In this document: piece by piece, positions 24,068-35,059 of the stretch
Layout of the letters: each line of letters starts with the position of its first letter
How positions within the stretch are numbered: the first letter of the stretch is position 1
Source: Hyparrhenia diplandra
Lineage: Eukaryota; Streptophyta; Magnoliopsida; Poales; Poaceae
NCBI GenBank assembly: GCA_015847255.1
Contig: JADLZK010002796.1
Location: forward strand, 1-64,000
Length of the DNA: 64,000 bases
Direction: 5' to 3'
The notes under the pieces: generated by a model
What the model saw: only the letters and a program-made list of their open reading frames with translations
Database searches by the model: none
What the model was told of the DNA's origin: nothing
Made by a program: the position numbers and the translations under genes

Positions 24068-26039
24068 GGTGGCGGCAGCAGCGCGCAACCAGTTTCTTGG
24101 TGTCCTTTTGACCTCTGCCCCTCCTACTTGTTCCTCCTCTGCTGCTTCTTGTCCTGTTCGCTATATGCATGCCTGCATTTGGTAGCCAGTGATGGCTTGC
24201 TTTCGGAGGCAACTCCTCACCTCCTCACCTCGTTGCTCTTCTTGGAGTTGGGTGTGCTGCTGCTGTTGCTTGTAGGAGGAGGGAGGAGGGGGTTGCGAGT
24301 TTGGAACTGGATAGGGAAGGTTTAACTGGCAGCATTGCCAAGGGTGCCCTTTAACGTGAAGTTTTCAAACATTGTGTACTAATCAAAGCAAGCAAAGGTG
24401 CCCAGGAAAGATGTGTCTTGGTTGATGACTGATGGCATTGGCAAAGGATTAACTGGGGAGTGTAGGGGTGTTTTGGGCATATGGAGTTGATGGTTTGCTG
24501 TCATGGTGGTTGGGTTGAGGAGGGATGGAAGGAGGCTAGCTGAGGTATTTGTTTGACTTTGTTTCATGCATTGGTACGCCAGCAAAGGGAAACAGACAGG
24601 TTGAGGAGGGAGAGCAATTAGTTTACACGTACCTAGGCGTTAGTTAAAGTTTGTTGTGGGGTTGCATTTTCTCAGAGAAGTTTGTTGGGGTATTTGGTGA
24701 GGATATAGAGACCAAATGGCCAATTCAGCGCTTTGTTCACCAGTGCATGATTAGACCTGACCTGCATGATTAGCATCTACTAAGTCTTGCATTTATGTAT
24801 GTAAACCTGTAGTTCCTCAATTTCCAAAACGGATTAGACTGGCAGAGGCATGATGGTGCTATCATTTGGATTCCAATGCAACAAACAGGATACTCAATCT
24901 TTTATTCGGAATGAGGATCCTGGAGCAAATTATATATACTCGGCAAATTATTCTGGTAGTTGGCACAAAGCCAGGTAGGCCATGATCCTGGACTTGGAGG
25001 AACAAGGAAGGAGTGCTGTGGCTGTGGGTGCCACTGTACGTGACATCCCAGTCTGAATCTGCTTGTAATGTGCACCGCATGTCTGTCCGAGTTTGAGATG
25101 GTGGCCGGATGTTTCTGCAGCACAACGGGGCCTCTGATGTTTTTATAATCCAACCAGCTCTGGATCTTCTTGGGAGTAGTTCTTATGATATTCTCATCGC
25201 TTACATGGATGATCCAACTGCCCCCATTTGATATGTCACATACATGTCAAATGGATATGTGCATGTATCATCGATCTGGTGAGGTAGCGTCACTTGTTTA
25301 TTGTTGCCATGACCGAGCTTTGCTGTTTTCTTCTGTTCTCTTCCTGTTCATCTTCTAGTCAGCTAGACATGTGCCACATGCGGAGATGGACAAAGATTAG
25401 CTGGAAACTGGGAGCTGCCATTCCATAGCAGTTGTTTTTTTTCTTCAAACTACGAAATCCATGGCAGCTGTAGTGGATATCGAGAGATATTTATCCAGAC
25501 ATTCTGCAGGGCATATAAGCAACTGATATACTCCTACTACAGTGCACGAAAGGTGATTTCAGCAAGCTTGAAGTAGCTGTAAATTTGTAGGGGCAGTGGT
25601 ACGGTCGGTGCCAAGTCAAAAAAATGGACCTTGTCTTTGAAAATGACTGAAACATGGTACTCACGTACATCGGACCACTAAACGATTTTCGGAACCAAGC
25701 ATCAGCCAGGGCATATAATATCAGCTGCTCTAGTTCACGACTCGTTGGTCCAAGTCTGCTCGCGTCATACATCAGGCACTTATTTCAAGTTAATTCGCAC
25801 ACATCAACACGTCAAGTTCCAAGATAAATACACCCTTCACAGGTCAAAGTTGGTATCAGAAAACACCGGCTTCGACCGTCACGTCACATACAAGCAAAAC
25901 TGGGAATTTGGAGGGATTCAGAGGGTAGATATGGGATCGCTCCCTTTGGTGTGCATGTCGACTGTTAACGAGTTGATCAGATTGTGAATTGTATGATTGG
26001 ACGAATGGGATATTATCGTTTTGGTTTTGAGCACTGAAT
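24068..26039. other. Intergenic, no gene recognised
   Basis: The first 250 bases hold the pyrimidine-rich 5' region of the membrane protein gene. Further right there are only short open frames (24862-25125 -, 25745-25987 +) with no motif. Confidence 0.5.
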
Positions 26040-26700
26040 AGAACTGATCATTGGCTACGCGGTTAATCCACTTTGACTTAGCTAATTTCCTTTGGAGTGA
26101 CAGTGAAGGTAATCACAAATATCATTTAGCTAATTGAGAAAGTGTAAATATGCTAAAGGAGTATGGAGGTCTGGGTACTCCACATTTTGATATATATAAT
26201 ATGCTTACTAGGATCTTGGATTTAAAGGTCTCGTCTGGATGACTCTAAGCTATGGAAAGAGCTAGTTGATTTTAAGTACAGTACATAGAGTCCTAACATT
26301 TTCTATAGTTTCACTACTGGTGCCTTGTCAATTCTGGAATTTTTAGAGGGTATGATCTCGGTTGCTTCTGCAGCTAAACTAAGGCTACAGACAGAAAATT
26401 GATAGGGACATTCATGGATGCATAAACTGGAGGCCCAATACTTTGCCGCATGAAGCCTAGGCTCTACTATCAGGAAGCTTGTTTTTGGAAGGAATTTTAC
26501 TCTCTGGCAAATGGCTTGATTTAACTAAGCTAACTTTATCTTGTGAGACGTAAGTGTTTTTGGTTCTGGCTCCTTCATTGCTATTTCCAGTTTGCTTTAA
26601 ACGGGACTGATGGATGTAACCCATCCGAATGCCATAATAACGTTCTGATCTTGATAGTGTGTGACAGGGGCTTGGCCCTATTAACTCTTAAAAAAAAGTC
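26040..26700 (+). mobile_element. Decayed LINE reverse transcriptase remnant
   Basis: Frame-hopping fragments match the end of plant LINE reverse transcriptases: a shifted reading around 26160-26215 gives a GGLG-P-FDIYN pattern, and RSRLDDSKLWKELVDFKY follows near 26230-26285. Many stops and frame changes interrupt it. A short A-run at 26690-26697 may be the remains of the tail. Confidence 0.5.
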
Positions 26701-27101
26701 GACCATTTATTATGCTATTCAATATTCATACACAGGTGTTGTATATACTAAACTTAGAACAAACGGCCATTCCCAAGATAGCAAGCCTTTCTCCCGTCAT
26801 GGACGTGAAATGAAATGTTTTTTTGGGAGAAAGAAAGCAAAGCCGGGAACTGATCGACACAACGCGGCCGCAGGCAACGAGTAGCCAAAGGGATTTAGCA
26901 GTGAAAGATACATCCACCACTCGACCAATCTTTTGTGGGAGCAGGTAAGCCTACTCATAATAGTTATAGCTTTGCTCCAATCAGGCATGCTGATGTCGCG
27001 GACCAAGTCGGCAAAGAAAAGGCTGGAGCGCGGAGTCGAGCAGGTAGAGGCGTAACAGCGACAGGCGTTGATCGGTAGGAGGGATATGGAGACAAGGGAC
27101 T

Positions 27102-27207
27102 TGGTTGATGACTTGTGCAATGTGTGCAGCCATAGAATAGTTTCCGGTTGATGACTCGTGGAATGTGTCGAAAAAAGAATGTGTGCAGCCATAGAATAGT
27201 TGCCGGA
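27102..27207. repeat. Two-copy tandem repeat (~45-55 bp)
   Basis: The phrase ttgatgactygtg is followed by aatgtgt and gtgcagccatagaatagt in both copies, with an extra cgaaaaaagaatgtgt in the second. A local duplication with a small insertion. Confidence 0.75.
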
Positions 27208-27378
27208 CCATGCATGCTGAAAAGAGTGAAATGACTGAGCCTATGGATCCGCATCGACCTGTATCAACTATCAATAAAGACTGAAAGGAGAATCTGCAGA
27301 CGGATTCGTGTTCACAGTGCGGATGATTGACGAGATAAAAGAAACAGAAAGTGTGAATTGTAGATCCTATAGCTAGAC

Positions 27379-27622
27379 ATCCCTCGTACCAAGATAAATC
27401 AACTCTAGAGTTGTCCTAATTCAGTTTTTTTTTAGTTTAAGCCAATTCTATAGACAAAGACTTAACATTTGTGACATAAAGTAGTATAGTTATTAGATAG
27501 AACATAAAATATATTTCCGTACTAACACTTTTTGGGTCTTAGTGGCAGTACTCTTTTGTTTAAAATTAATCAAACTCAAAGCATGACTCAGGACAACTCA
27601 AGTTGAACCATTGGAGGGATTA
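27379..27622. mobile_element. Stowaway-like MITE
   Basis: The left end reads ccctcgtaccaagataaatc with agagttgtcctaattcag further in. The right end carries gactcaggacaactcaag and accattggaggga, the inverted counterpart. TA follows the right end. No coding capacity. A second CGGAGTA-type end at about 27700 hints at another, partial copy. Confidence 0.6.
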
Positions 27623-27806
27623 CTAGATACCTAGGTGCATACTAAAAGGTAAGTAAATCCAGAAACATCGAAACGACCTATATAAATTTAAGAAATTTAG
27701 GACGGAGTATCACCCTGGAAAAAAAAAAGTGGACTTATCGTTGGGGCAGAACAATAAATGTGATCATTCAAAGGTTGACGGGGTAGGAAACGTTTTGCTC
27801 AGTAAA

Positions 27807-27907
27807 GTTACAACAGCACACTGGTAGGGCAGCTAAAGAAACTGTTTTCCAGGTTACAACAGCACATAGAGGCCAGTGGTCGGGCAGCTAAAGAAACTGT
27901 TCTCCAG
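27807..27907. repeat. Two-copy tandem repeat (~50 bp)
   Basis: Both copies start gttacaacagcaca and end gggcagctaaagaaactgtt plus ccag (27807-27852 and 27853-27907). The second has a 9-bp insertion. Confidence 0.85.
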
Positions 27908-28653
27908 GAGAGAAATGTCCCTAGCAGCCAAGATGATATCCATGCCATAGACCTTAAGACGAGCATTTCGCAACAAATTAATTCAAAACCAAATCCAGTT
28001 ACATATGCGTTGATACGATTTTACAAAGATGACTTACTGGATTAGGCCACGTATTTGGATGATACAAGGTACTCATGAGAACTAATAAAAAAACCTTATC
28101 CAGGCATGCAGGGTGGGTTTTCCCCAATTACTAAAAGAAACATTGAAACATTTCCAGTATGAACTGTCCACTTTTCCTTCTAGTAATGTAAAAACCATTT
28201 ATTAATCCACAAAACTGGTTTGCAGTACATTATGAAAATCTGACCTAAATTTCCCAATCTTGCCTAGACTTGTTCATAAACCCCAAGTTTAGCCACTTAT
28301 ATCGGATCTTCCCATTTGTGCCAAAATCTAAACAAACAAACAAACAAAAAATCAAGTAAAGATTAACAATAAATCTAAAGGTTGATATAAATAATGGTAT
28401 AAAAACAACAATCATCGGTAGTCAACTGGAACTTGGATGGTGGAAATAACTTCACGGAATTTAAGTGCATCGGCAGTCCTCAAACTTTCCATGTGGTTCA
28501 TCTAGACCCTAATTGCTAAGTGTGCCACTTGAGGTCCAGAGTTCCCTAATTAGCATAAAGTTGACTAGGCGGTATGGCAACATGGCATGTGGCATGAAGG
28601 GAGCCATGATCCCAGGCACGTAGTAGAGCATGGGAAGTTGAGAACATGATAAT
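27908..28653. other. Intergenic, no gene recognised
   Basis: AT-rich, no reading frame of interest; a short caaa run near 28335. Nothing further is supported. Confidence 0.5.
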
Positions 28654-28980
28654 GGCATGTTTGGTACTTGGTAGAGCTCCGCTCTGTAATTTTTAGCTCC
28701 AACTCCCTGATTCTCTAATGGAGTGAGAAGGGTGAGGAGCAGGTGAGAAGTGATACTGGAGAATTTTGGTGGGGTTTGAATAGAGTAGTGATGAGAGGGT
28801 TTTTAGCTCCTAGCTAAATGGAGAAGTGATTTTTGTCTAATCTCACCACAACCTGTGGGAACTTTTGGCTGAACAGGAGTGATTTTTTTCACCCCCCCCC
28901 AAAAAAAAAACGCTCCAGGGAGATTTGGACCCCTAATGGCCCAGAAGTGATTTTTGTCTAATCCCCACCACAAACAGCCC
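28654..28980. mobile_element. Probable MITE with GGCATGTTTGG-type ends
   Basis: The left end ggcatgtttggtac and the right end ccaccacaaacagccct are imperfect inverted copies of a kind frequent in grass non-autonomous elements. Internally the phrase gaagtgatttttgtctaat occurs twice (about 28823 and 28943). The interior is rich in agctcc/gagct motifs. No clear target duplication was found. Confidence 0.5.
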
Positions 28981-29289
28981 TGGCTGCACTTAGTGTATAA
29001 CATACATGACTGCTCGCTTATTAGGAAGATTTGGACCCCCAATGGCACACTTAACAAGTTGGGATCCACATGGGCATTTCAAGAGTTTATGGACCTCGAT
29101 GGTACTGCATTTCAAGACTTGAAAGAAATGTAGCAGGGTTCAAAAGGCATCGGCATGGCTAAAAAAATGAAGGAACATTCAAAGGTAATCAAAATACAAA
29201 GTTATAAAGTACTGACGTTCAGAAGAATCCTTTATTGAATGCAAACAGACATACACCTACCATATCCATACAAACTGACAAATATTTAA

Positions 29290-29567
29290 GTCCAAATTTG
29301 GAACCTTGGAATTGGATTCATTGTAATAACTATAGTTTAGGCACATATTTGAGATATGTTATACAAACTTTACTTAAGTTGGAGAGTATAAACTACAAAC
29401 ATAGCATGGTGATCTATACAGTCCATTTCCCATCTCCCACCCTATGAATTTAAGATAGGCTTATATGTGAACTTTGAGAAGTTGTGGAATCTCAAATTCC
29501 AAGCCAAATAGCCTAATTTCTTAAGTAAATTTCAATTCCTCCAAAATGAGGGGATCCAAATGGGCCC
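29290..29567. mobile_element. PIF/Harbinger (Tourist-type) MITE, reverse copy
   Basis: A 278-bp element flanked by TAA (29287-29289, 29568-29570). Its right half, ending ggggatccaaatgggccc, and its interior match the reverse complement of the element at 12678-12942, including the block ataggcttatatgtg. Confidence 0.7.
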
Positions 29568-29570
29568 TAA

Positions 29571-30059
29571 AGGAAATTGGACTGACATATCCATAAGTGA
29601 GGATTCGAACAAACTACTACAAAGAAAAATGATTCAATGGATTGATATGCCTTCAGCTAAACGAGGTAGGTAACATATCTAGTACGGGGAGAGTACCACT
29701 AAGCCTATAAAATGTGTACACAAAAAATGTATTATGTATTAGCATAGATGATAACAACCTTACTTGCTAATTTGAAATTAGCAATCAAAAGATTCCATGT
29801 AACCACACTGATAACTTTGAGGTTGCTGGCTTGCTGCTATTCGAGTTAGCATGCTAGTTAGATCTTCCGTACAACTTTTTTGTAGGTGTACTTGTTCCAG
29901 AAATCACTAAGAAGCGTATTTCATCCTACAGTTTGATGTCTATTATTTCATGAATGAAAGATCAAAATTCAAAATCTTTTATGACCAAATGACAACACAA
30001 AACACAAAATAATGTAAACATCAAGGATGGTACAAATGTGAAGTAAAATAGATATAATA
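29571..30059. other. Intergenic, no gene recognised
   Basis: AT-rich sequence up to the Helitron end. The base at 30059 is A, as expected for a Helitron inserted between A and T. Confidence 0.5.
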
Positions 30060-32060
30060 CTAGCCATTGCTGCCCGCGCTTCGCTGCGGGTGATGTGCTT
30101 GGTGTACAAGTATTTATAAATATGCAGTAACAAAGTGTCTGTTAGTTTTGAGTTTAAGCAACTGGCACATCTAGATTCAAGGCGCAATATTGGGTGGGAT
30201 TACATTGGAAGTGGAAAGAGTAAAAGTTTAAGTAGTCCCCTTAAGCTAAAGGACGTCTACATGGCACTACTAAAGCAAGGGCTCAAGCAGGTAACTCCAC
30301 TTGAGCAAAATCATTACATCACTTGGGATTACATAGTAGGCAATACTAAAGATGGGGATTCAAGGAGCTAACTCCACTAGAGCCAAAGCATTACATTACG
30401 TGGGATTACATAATAGGTGGAAAATATAAACGTTACAATACAATACAGATACATATCCTCATGCGCCGAGCAACTTTTAATGGTCTTCATTCCATGAGGG
30501 GGTGATATGCCCACTTAGATTATGCTTCACCATTCTTTGGCAATGGCTGAGTGAGGGGGCTTGTTTCTTCTACATGATCGGACTCTATCTCGAAATTACC
30601 CGCAAAGCGCCTGTTGAGGGAGGCGGGGGGAACTTCCATGGCGCCATTTGGATTTTTGCATGCCCGCAACTGGGATTCCATCTAGTATGGGGCACTCCTT
30701 CCCTTCTGAAGTGATGGTGAGGGAGCCCTCCGAGATCAAGGGTTCCTGCCTTTCCATTGCAAGTTTCCGACGCTTGAACCTTGTGACAAGATAAGCATCC
30801 TTCAACTCCTGGACATGACGATCTTGGGCCTTCTTTAGGTCCTCCGATGCAATGACCTCCACGACTTTTTGCGGACGCCGTAGCGGCATGTGCTTCGGCA
30901 AGTTGCACCTCGAGCATCCTACAGAAAAGCTCGGCCTCTTTCGCTCGACGGAGACACTGCTCATCTCCAAGGCTCAGTAGATCATCTTTGCTCATCTAGA
31001 GCGAGCAAGTATGCCGTCAGGTGCGCCGCAGTGGGGTCCTCTTCCTGCGCCTCCTGACGTTGCAAGGCCTCCATGCACGCCTCCCATACCAAGCGATTCT
31101 TGTCCTGAGGTGGGAAGAACCGCATGGGGGTACGGGCAATGGGCACTTCATAGGTTTGGCACAGATACCGCAGGGCCTTGCGGGCAACAACTTGGTAGGT
31201 GTCGATGAAGCGAAACCCGGTTGCAGTCATACTCCAGGCTTCCATCTCCTTAGGAAACTCCTCACTCTTTTCAATGTAGACGGTGACCTCGCATCGCTCA
31301 GTGCCATGCTCTACATACTCACGACCCTGATACATAGGGCGCTCTTTCACTCCAAGCTTTTGTAGGGTGGTGTACAGAACCTTGGGAAAGCCCTCAGTGT
31401 TCAGGCAGTAGCTACTAACCAAGTCTTCTGCCATGCTTGGTGGATACTTGTTGGAAGGGAGAAATGAGTGAGAAACTTGCTCAAAAGCGTGGGCTATGTG
31501 AGTGGGAAGTGATAAGGACCCGGCCTGCCCTTTTAAAGGCAAAAGGCTAGTGGCCAAGGCAGAGTCGACTACAGAATCGGATGTGGGTGCCAGCGTGAAG
31601 AACACATCGGGATTCTTTGGGTGCTTCGACATGAGCCGAATCCGAGGCCATAATTGTAGAGCTAGTACGGTTGTAGTGTAGCGAGCCGACAAAACCGCAG
31701 AAAGAGTGTGCGAATGGCGTGAGGTTTGATAAGAGTGCATAGCAGGCCGTCTGCAAAAGTTGTGGACGCCGCGCACGCCGCTGATGGCGTGCACGTAGCC
31801 GAAAGGAGGTACAGGTAGGAACTGTACGCCCCTATTATGAGGCACAACCATTATTGGGACACACTGTGCAACATGTCATTCTTGGTATAGGATATCTCAG
31901 AAATGTGCAGTAACGAAGTGTCTGATGAATTTGGGTCTAAGTAGCTGGCACATTTAGATTCAAAGTGCAACGACATTGCGTGGGACTACATTCTAGGTGG
32001 CAAGAGTACAAATTACAACATCGCATTATGTGGGATCACTATGCTCAAGTCATTTTAAAT
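30060..32060 (-). mobile_element. Helitron 3' end with captured sequence (5' end not defined)
   Basis: Read on the minus strand, the element ends in a hairpin cccgcagcgaagcgcggg (30073-30090), 9 further bases and CTAG (30060-30063), followed by host T. This is the classic Helitron terminus: a short GC hairpin about 10 nt from CTRR, inserted between A and T. Two direct copies of an internal block (about 30120-30225 and 31898-32005, both holding aagtgtctg and ctggcacat) lie on either side of a captured protein fragment. No replicase/helicase is seen, so it is non-autonomous. The 5' TC end was not found; 32060 is a working limit. Confidence 0.6.
30596..31851 (-). pseudogene. Captured fragment of a repetitive grass protein of unknown function
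   Basis: A 289-residue open frame (31851-30982) contains MSKHPKNPDVFFTLAPTS, MAEDLVSSYCLNTEGFPKVL, MYQGREYVEHGTERCEVTVY, TYQVVARKALRYLCQTYEVP and HLTAYLLALDEQ. After a stop and frame change it continues with RRAKEAELFCRMLEVQLAEA, a likely coiled coil, then QDRHVQELKDAYLVTRFKRR, ending at 30596. I know proteins of this architecture only as a highly repeated, transposon-associated set in panicoid grasses, without a function; that is from memory. The stop between the two halves and a second frame change near 30875 suggest a broken copy carried inside the Helitron. Confidence 0.6.
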
Positions 32061-33106
32061 TAAATCTGTTGCCAGATTTGAATTCCTTGTTCCTTAAATT
32101 TATCCGATTCTGACATTGTACCACTATTGTAGTAAAATATTCTCCTTGGTAAAAAAAAAAAAATACTCTAGCGTTTCAATGGGAAATCCATAATGGGTCC
32201 ATGGAGTAGTGCTCTTTCAAGTGACCAAGTTAGTAGGTTTTTTGAAAAATGATAAGTGGTTGAAACGATAGTTTTGGGCTTTGTTGCTGTGTAAATTGGC
32301 TTACTGTCGCCGCGTTTCGGGGGATGTCAATAGTGTAAGGGGGCCACCTCTGCGTGCCTCGCGTGTGGCTGCAGCGTTGTGTCGCACTCGTCGTTCCCAC
32401 GCAGATGCGCCCCCTCCTTTTCCTGCACTCGTGTCGGCTCGACACTCGCCCGCCCCCCGCACCGGACCCCCCTTCTTCTCACATTTTGGCTCGGCCTCTC
32501 GCATGCCTCCTTGTCGGCGAACCCATTTCTCTCGTCTTCTCCCTCTCCTCACCTTGGTGCGTGGTGGGCGTGCCATGGCCAATCTCTCGTACCGCCGGGC
32601 GATGCTCCACCACCCGTCCCACTTCGCAGCGTACTGTACCCCCACTTCAGTCACCCAGCTATAATATCCCGTACGCGCCTCTCCCCATTTTCCATACCCA
32701 GATTGGAGTAGATCCCCTGAGTATTTTCTCTTCGCAGGTGCAGTCGGAAACAGAGCTACCCAATCTGGCGTTCTTTGAAGTAATTCTTCTTGGGGTGCTT
32801 TTTATCTTAGGGCTCGCAATGATTGAGTGCACACCCTCCATTTTTTGGATCTGTTGGTCTTACGCCATGTTTTGGATAATCATTTTCCTGTTGTTCCTTC
32901 ATTGCCCTCGCTTAAACAGGCTGTTTGATTAGGCGATTGGTTGTTTCTCCTTGCTTGTAGTTGTGCGGTTCTAGGTCCGAGCGTTTTAGTTTCCAAACTT
33001 GTGTAATCTTTTATGTGTACTTTCATATCTGTGCAATGTAATCTCGTTTGTTCCCTTCTGTCCTTGCTCCGAATCTTGGACCAAGATTCTTTTAAGGGGG
33101 TTGGTT
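32061..33106. other. GC-rich block and possible retroelement interior
   Basis: A GC-rich part (32330-32660) is open in several frames on both strands without motifs. The + frame 32354-32932 ends in two hydrophobic stretches (FFEVILLGVLFILGLAMI, AMFWIIIFLLFL), which could be membrane-spanning or chance T-richness. A G-rich tract taagggggttgg at 33093-33104 precedes a TGTAACACC start, as a polypurine tract would precede an LTR. Confidence 0.35.
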
Positions 33107-33350
33107 GTAACACCTCGGTGTTACGCTAATGACATGAAGGTCCAGGGAGGCAAGGTGATAGGGTTCCCTTGGTTGCGTCGCCCGAGTCAGGTCTTCTATC
33201 TCCGGGGTGAATCGAGGGGCGGAGAGAGGAAAGTGAAATTAGTATAATATGGTCTTGCTTGTCTTTGATGTCGTTTAAACTCCTCTTGTAAAACTTGTTT
33301 CCCGATTCTTGTCAGGTTTGTCTTGAATAAAGCTCGCTTGCAAGACTCTC
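33107..33350 (+). mobile_element. Candidate LTR fragment (TGTAACACC start)
   Basis: The segment begins tgtaacacctcggtgttac directly after a purine-rich tract and contains the polyadenylation-like signal ttgaataaagc near 33323. Many grass LTRs start TGTAACACC. No second LTR copy or coding domain was found nearby, so it may be a fragment; the right edge is a guess. Confidence 0.35.
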
Positions 33351-33547
33351 ATTTCTTTTGACATGTATCTTTTTCCTTGTTCAATTACTACGACAATGCA
33401 CCAATAATTTTCTTGATTCCCAATATATGGAATATATACTATAATTTCTTTTAGATGTATATCTAGGAATATAATACATGCAACTTATAGTAAAATCGAT
33501 GGCTAGAGTAACCAAATAAATTGCGATACTGAGCTGCATAATTGTTT

Positions 33548-34476
33548 TTAAGGGGAGAATTGGCGTGTGGGACACCGAAAGTGGTGGCTATTTGCCGAGA
33601 CACACTAAAAACGATTCGTTTTTGCCGGAACACACTCGTTTCCATTGTTGTTTTGGCCACGGCGCAAGATTTTGACTGGTTCAAACCAAATCAGGTGAGG
33701 CAAAAGACACCGGGTGCCCCTTAGCCATGTTTGGGTCGTCCGAGGCGTGTCCAGTCGAACAGGTTAACCGCCGGCTCCCACCGTTAGGGTTAGCTTGCAC
33801 ACTCCGTCTCAATCCCCGTCCCCGCTCCACGATAGAAGAAGTGTGGGCGTGGAGGCCGAGCATGGGCGCGGCCGGGCGGGATTCGGTGGGCGCGGGCGAC
33901 GAGCGCGCCGGGCAGAGGCCATGGCGACAAGGTCGGGCGCGCCCGCCTCGCCAGCCTTCACTGGTGGAAGCTCGCGCCTTCGGTGGATCGCCGTGTGCTT
34001 TTTTGCCCGCACGGCCACCATTGTGGAGCGGACCTCGAACCGAACGTCGAGGTGTCCTTGCCCGACGGCCGATGGATTGGGTGGCGGCGCGCGTCCGTGT
34101 CCTGCAGAGGATTGGGTGGCGGCGCACCTTGCTGTGTCGGGAGATAGAGTAGCGAGAGGCGGCGTCGGCGGGGGACGGGGATTGAGACGAGTTAGCCTAA
34201 CCCTAACGATTCGTGGTGGTCGTTCGACCCGCACTGGCTCGGACTGACCCAAACATGGCTAAGGGGCACCGGTGTCTTTTGCCTCACCCGATTTGGTTTG
34301 AACCGGTCAACGGTCGCGCCGTGGCTAAAACAACAATGGAAACGAGTGTGTTCGGCAAAACAAATCGTTTTTAGTGTGTCTCAAACAAATATCCACCACT
34401 TTCGGTGTCCCACAGCCAATTCTCCCCTTTTTTTTTTTTTTGAGAATCCAATTCTCCCTTTTTTTAAGAGGAAGAC
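33548..34476. mobile_element. DNA transposon with ~190-bp terminal inverted repeats (Mutator-like)
   Basis: Left 33552-33745 and right 34236-34428 are inverted copies at roughly 90% identity by eye, both starting ggggagaattggc and holding gggacaccgaaagtggtgg and cactcgtttccattgttgtt. The match resumes further in, with gttagggttag and tctcaatccccgtcc. The 14-bp sequence ctgcataattgttt occurs on both sides (33534-33547, 34477-34490). The core (33830-34200) is GC-rich and open in several frames but has no transposase motif. Long inverted repeats with a GC-rich core suggest a non-autonomous Mutator-like element or Pack-MULE; a MULE target is normally 9-11 bp, so the 14-bp flank is slightly odd. 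Confidence 0.72.
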
Positions 34477-34605
34477 CTGCATAATTGTTTGAGAAGACAA
34501 ATATTTATTACGAATACAAAAGAGGTAAAGGGTTGGATGCATATTTTTTACAGCAACAGCCTCGGATGCATATGTCAGCGTATGCTTGCCTAAAAAAATA
34601 TAGCA

Positions 34606-34634
34606 CCCAGCCCAGCCCAGCCCAGCCCAGCCCA
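34606..34634. repeat. (CCCAG)n repeat
   Basis: Five and a fraction perfect CCCAG units followed by aattgag. A short tandem repeat. Confidence 0.95.
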
Positions 34635-34639
34635 ATTGA

Positions 34640-35046
34640 GTGGCGCACAAAGTTCCCTTTGCCTCAATCATCAATAAAAAAAAAAAACACGAAGCTCCGT
34701 TCCCGTCGTTCCACGAATCTCCGTTCCCGTCGTTCCACGAATCCGTCGTCCGCCCGGCGCTCTTGGATCCACGACGGCTTCCCTCCCCCTCGCCGGCCCA
34801 ATCGACGCCCACACCTCTGCTCCGTAGCTGCTGCCCGGCTTCCCCACGGCGCCCAACTGCAGGGGTACGACGCCGTAGGCCTAGTGACCTAACCTACCCG
34901 CTGCTGCTCGGGGAAGGCCGCGACGGCGCGGAGGGTGGAGCTGAGGACCGGCGGCGCGGCCGCGGTGGCCACCCGGTGCGACAGCTCCCCACGAGGCCAC
35001 GAGGAATTCGACATCGACCTCCTTCCCCAGTCGGCAGTCACCGGAT
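34640..35046 (+). other. GC-rich block, possible first exon
   Basis: This block is strongly GC-rich between AT-rich flanks, as first exons of grass genes often are, and ends at a plausible donor (ccggatgag then gtacag at 35049). One frame reads SSPRGHEEFDIDLLPQSAVT near its end, protein-like but unrecognised. A 24-bp direct repeat (34695-34718 and 34719-34742, ctccgttcccgtcg...) sits near the start. I found no downstream exon that continues it, so it may be a fragment. Confidence 0.25.
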
Positions 35047-35059
35047 GAGGTACAGTTGA

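Noticed and set aside
32354..32932. 192-codon + frame with two hydrophobic stretches as a membrane protein gene
   Set aside because: The N-terminal two thirds is low-complexity Pro/Ser/Arg sequence open in other frames too; the hydrophobic end is T-rich and matches no family I know.
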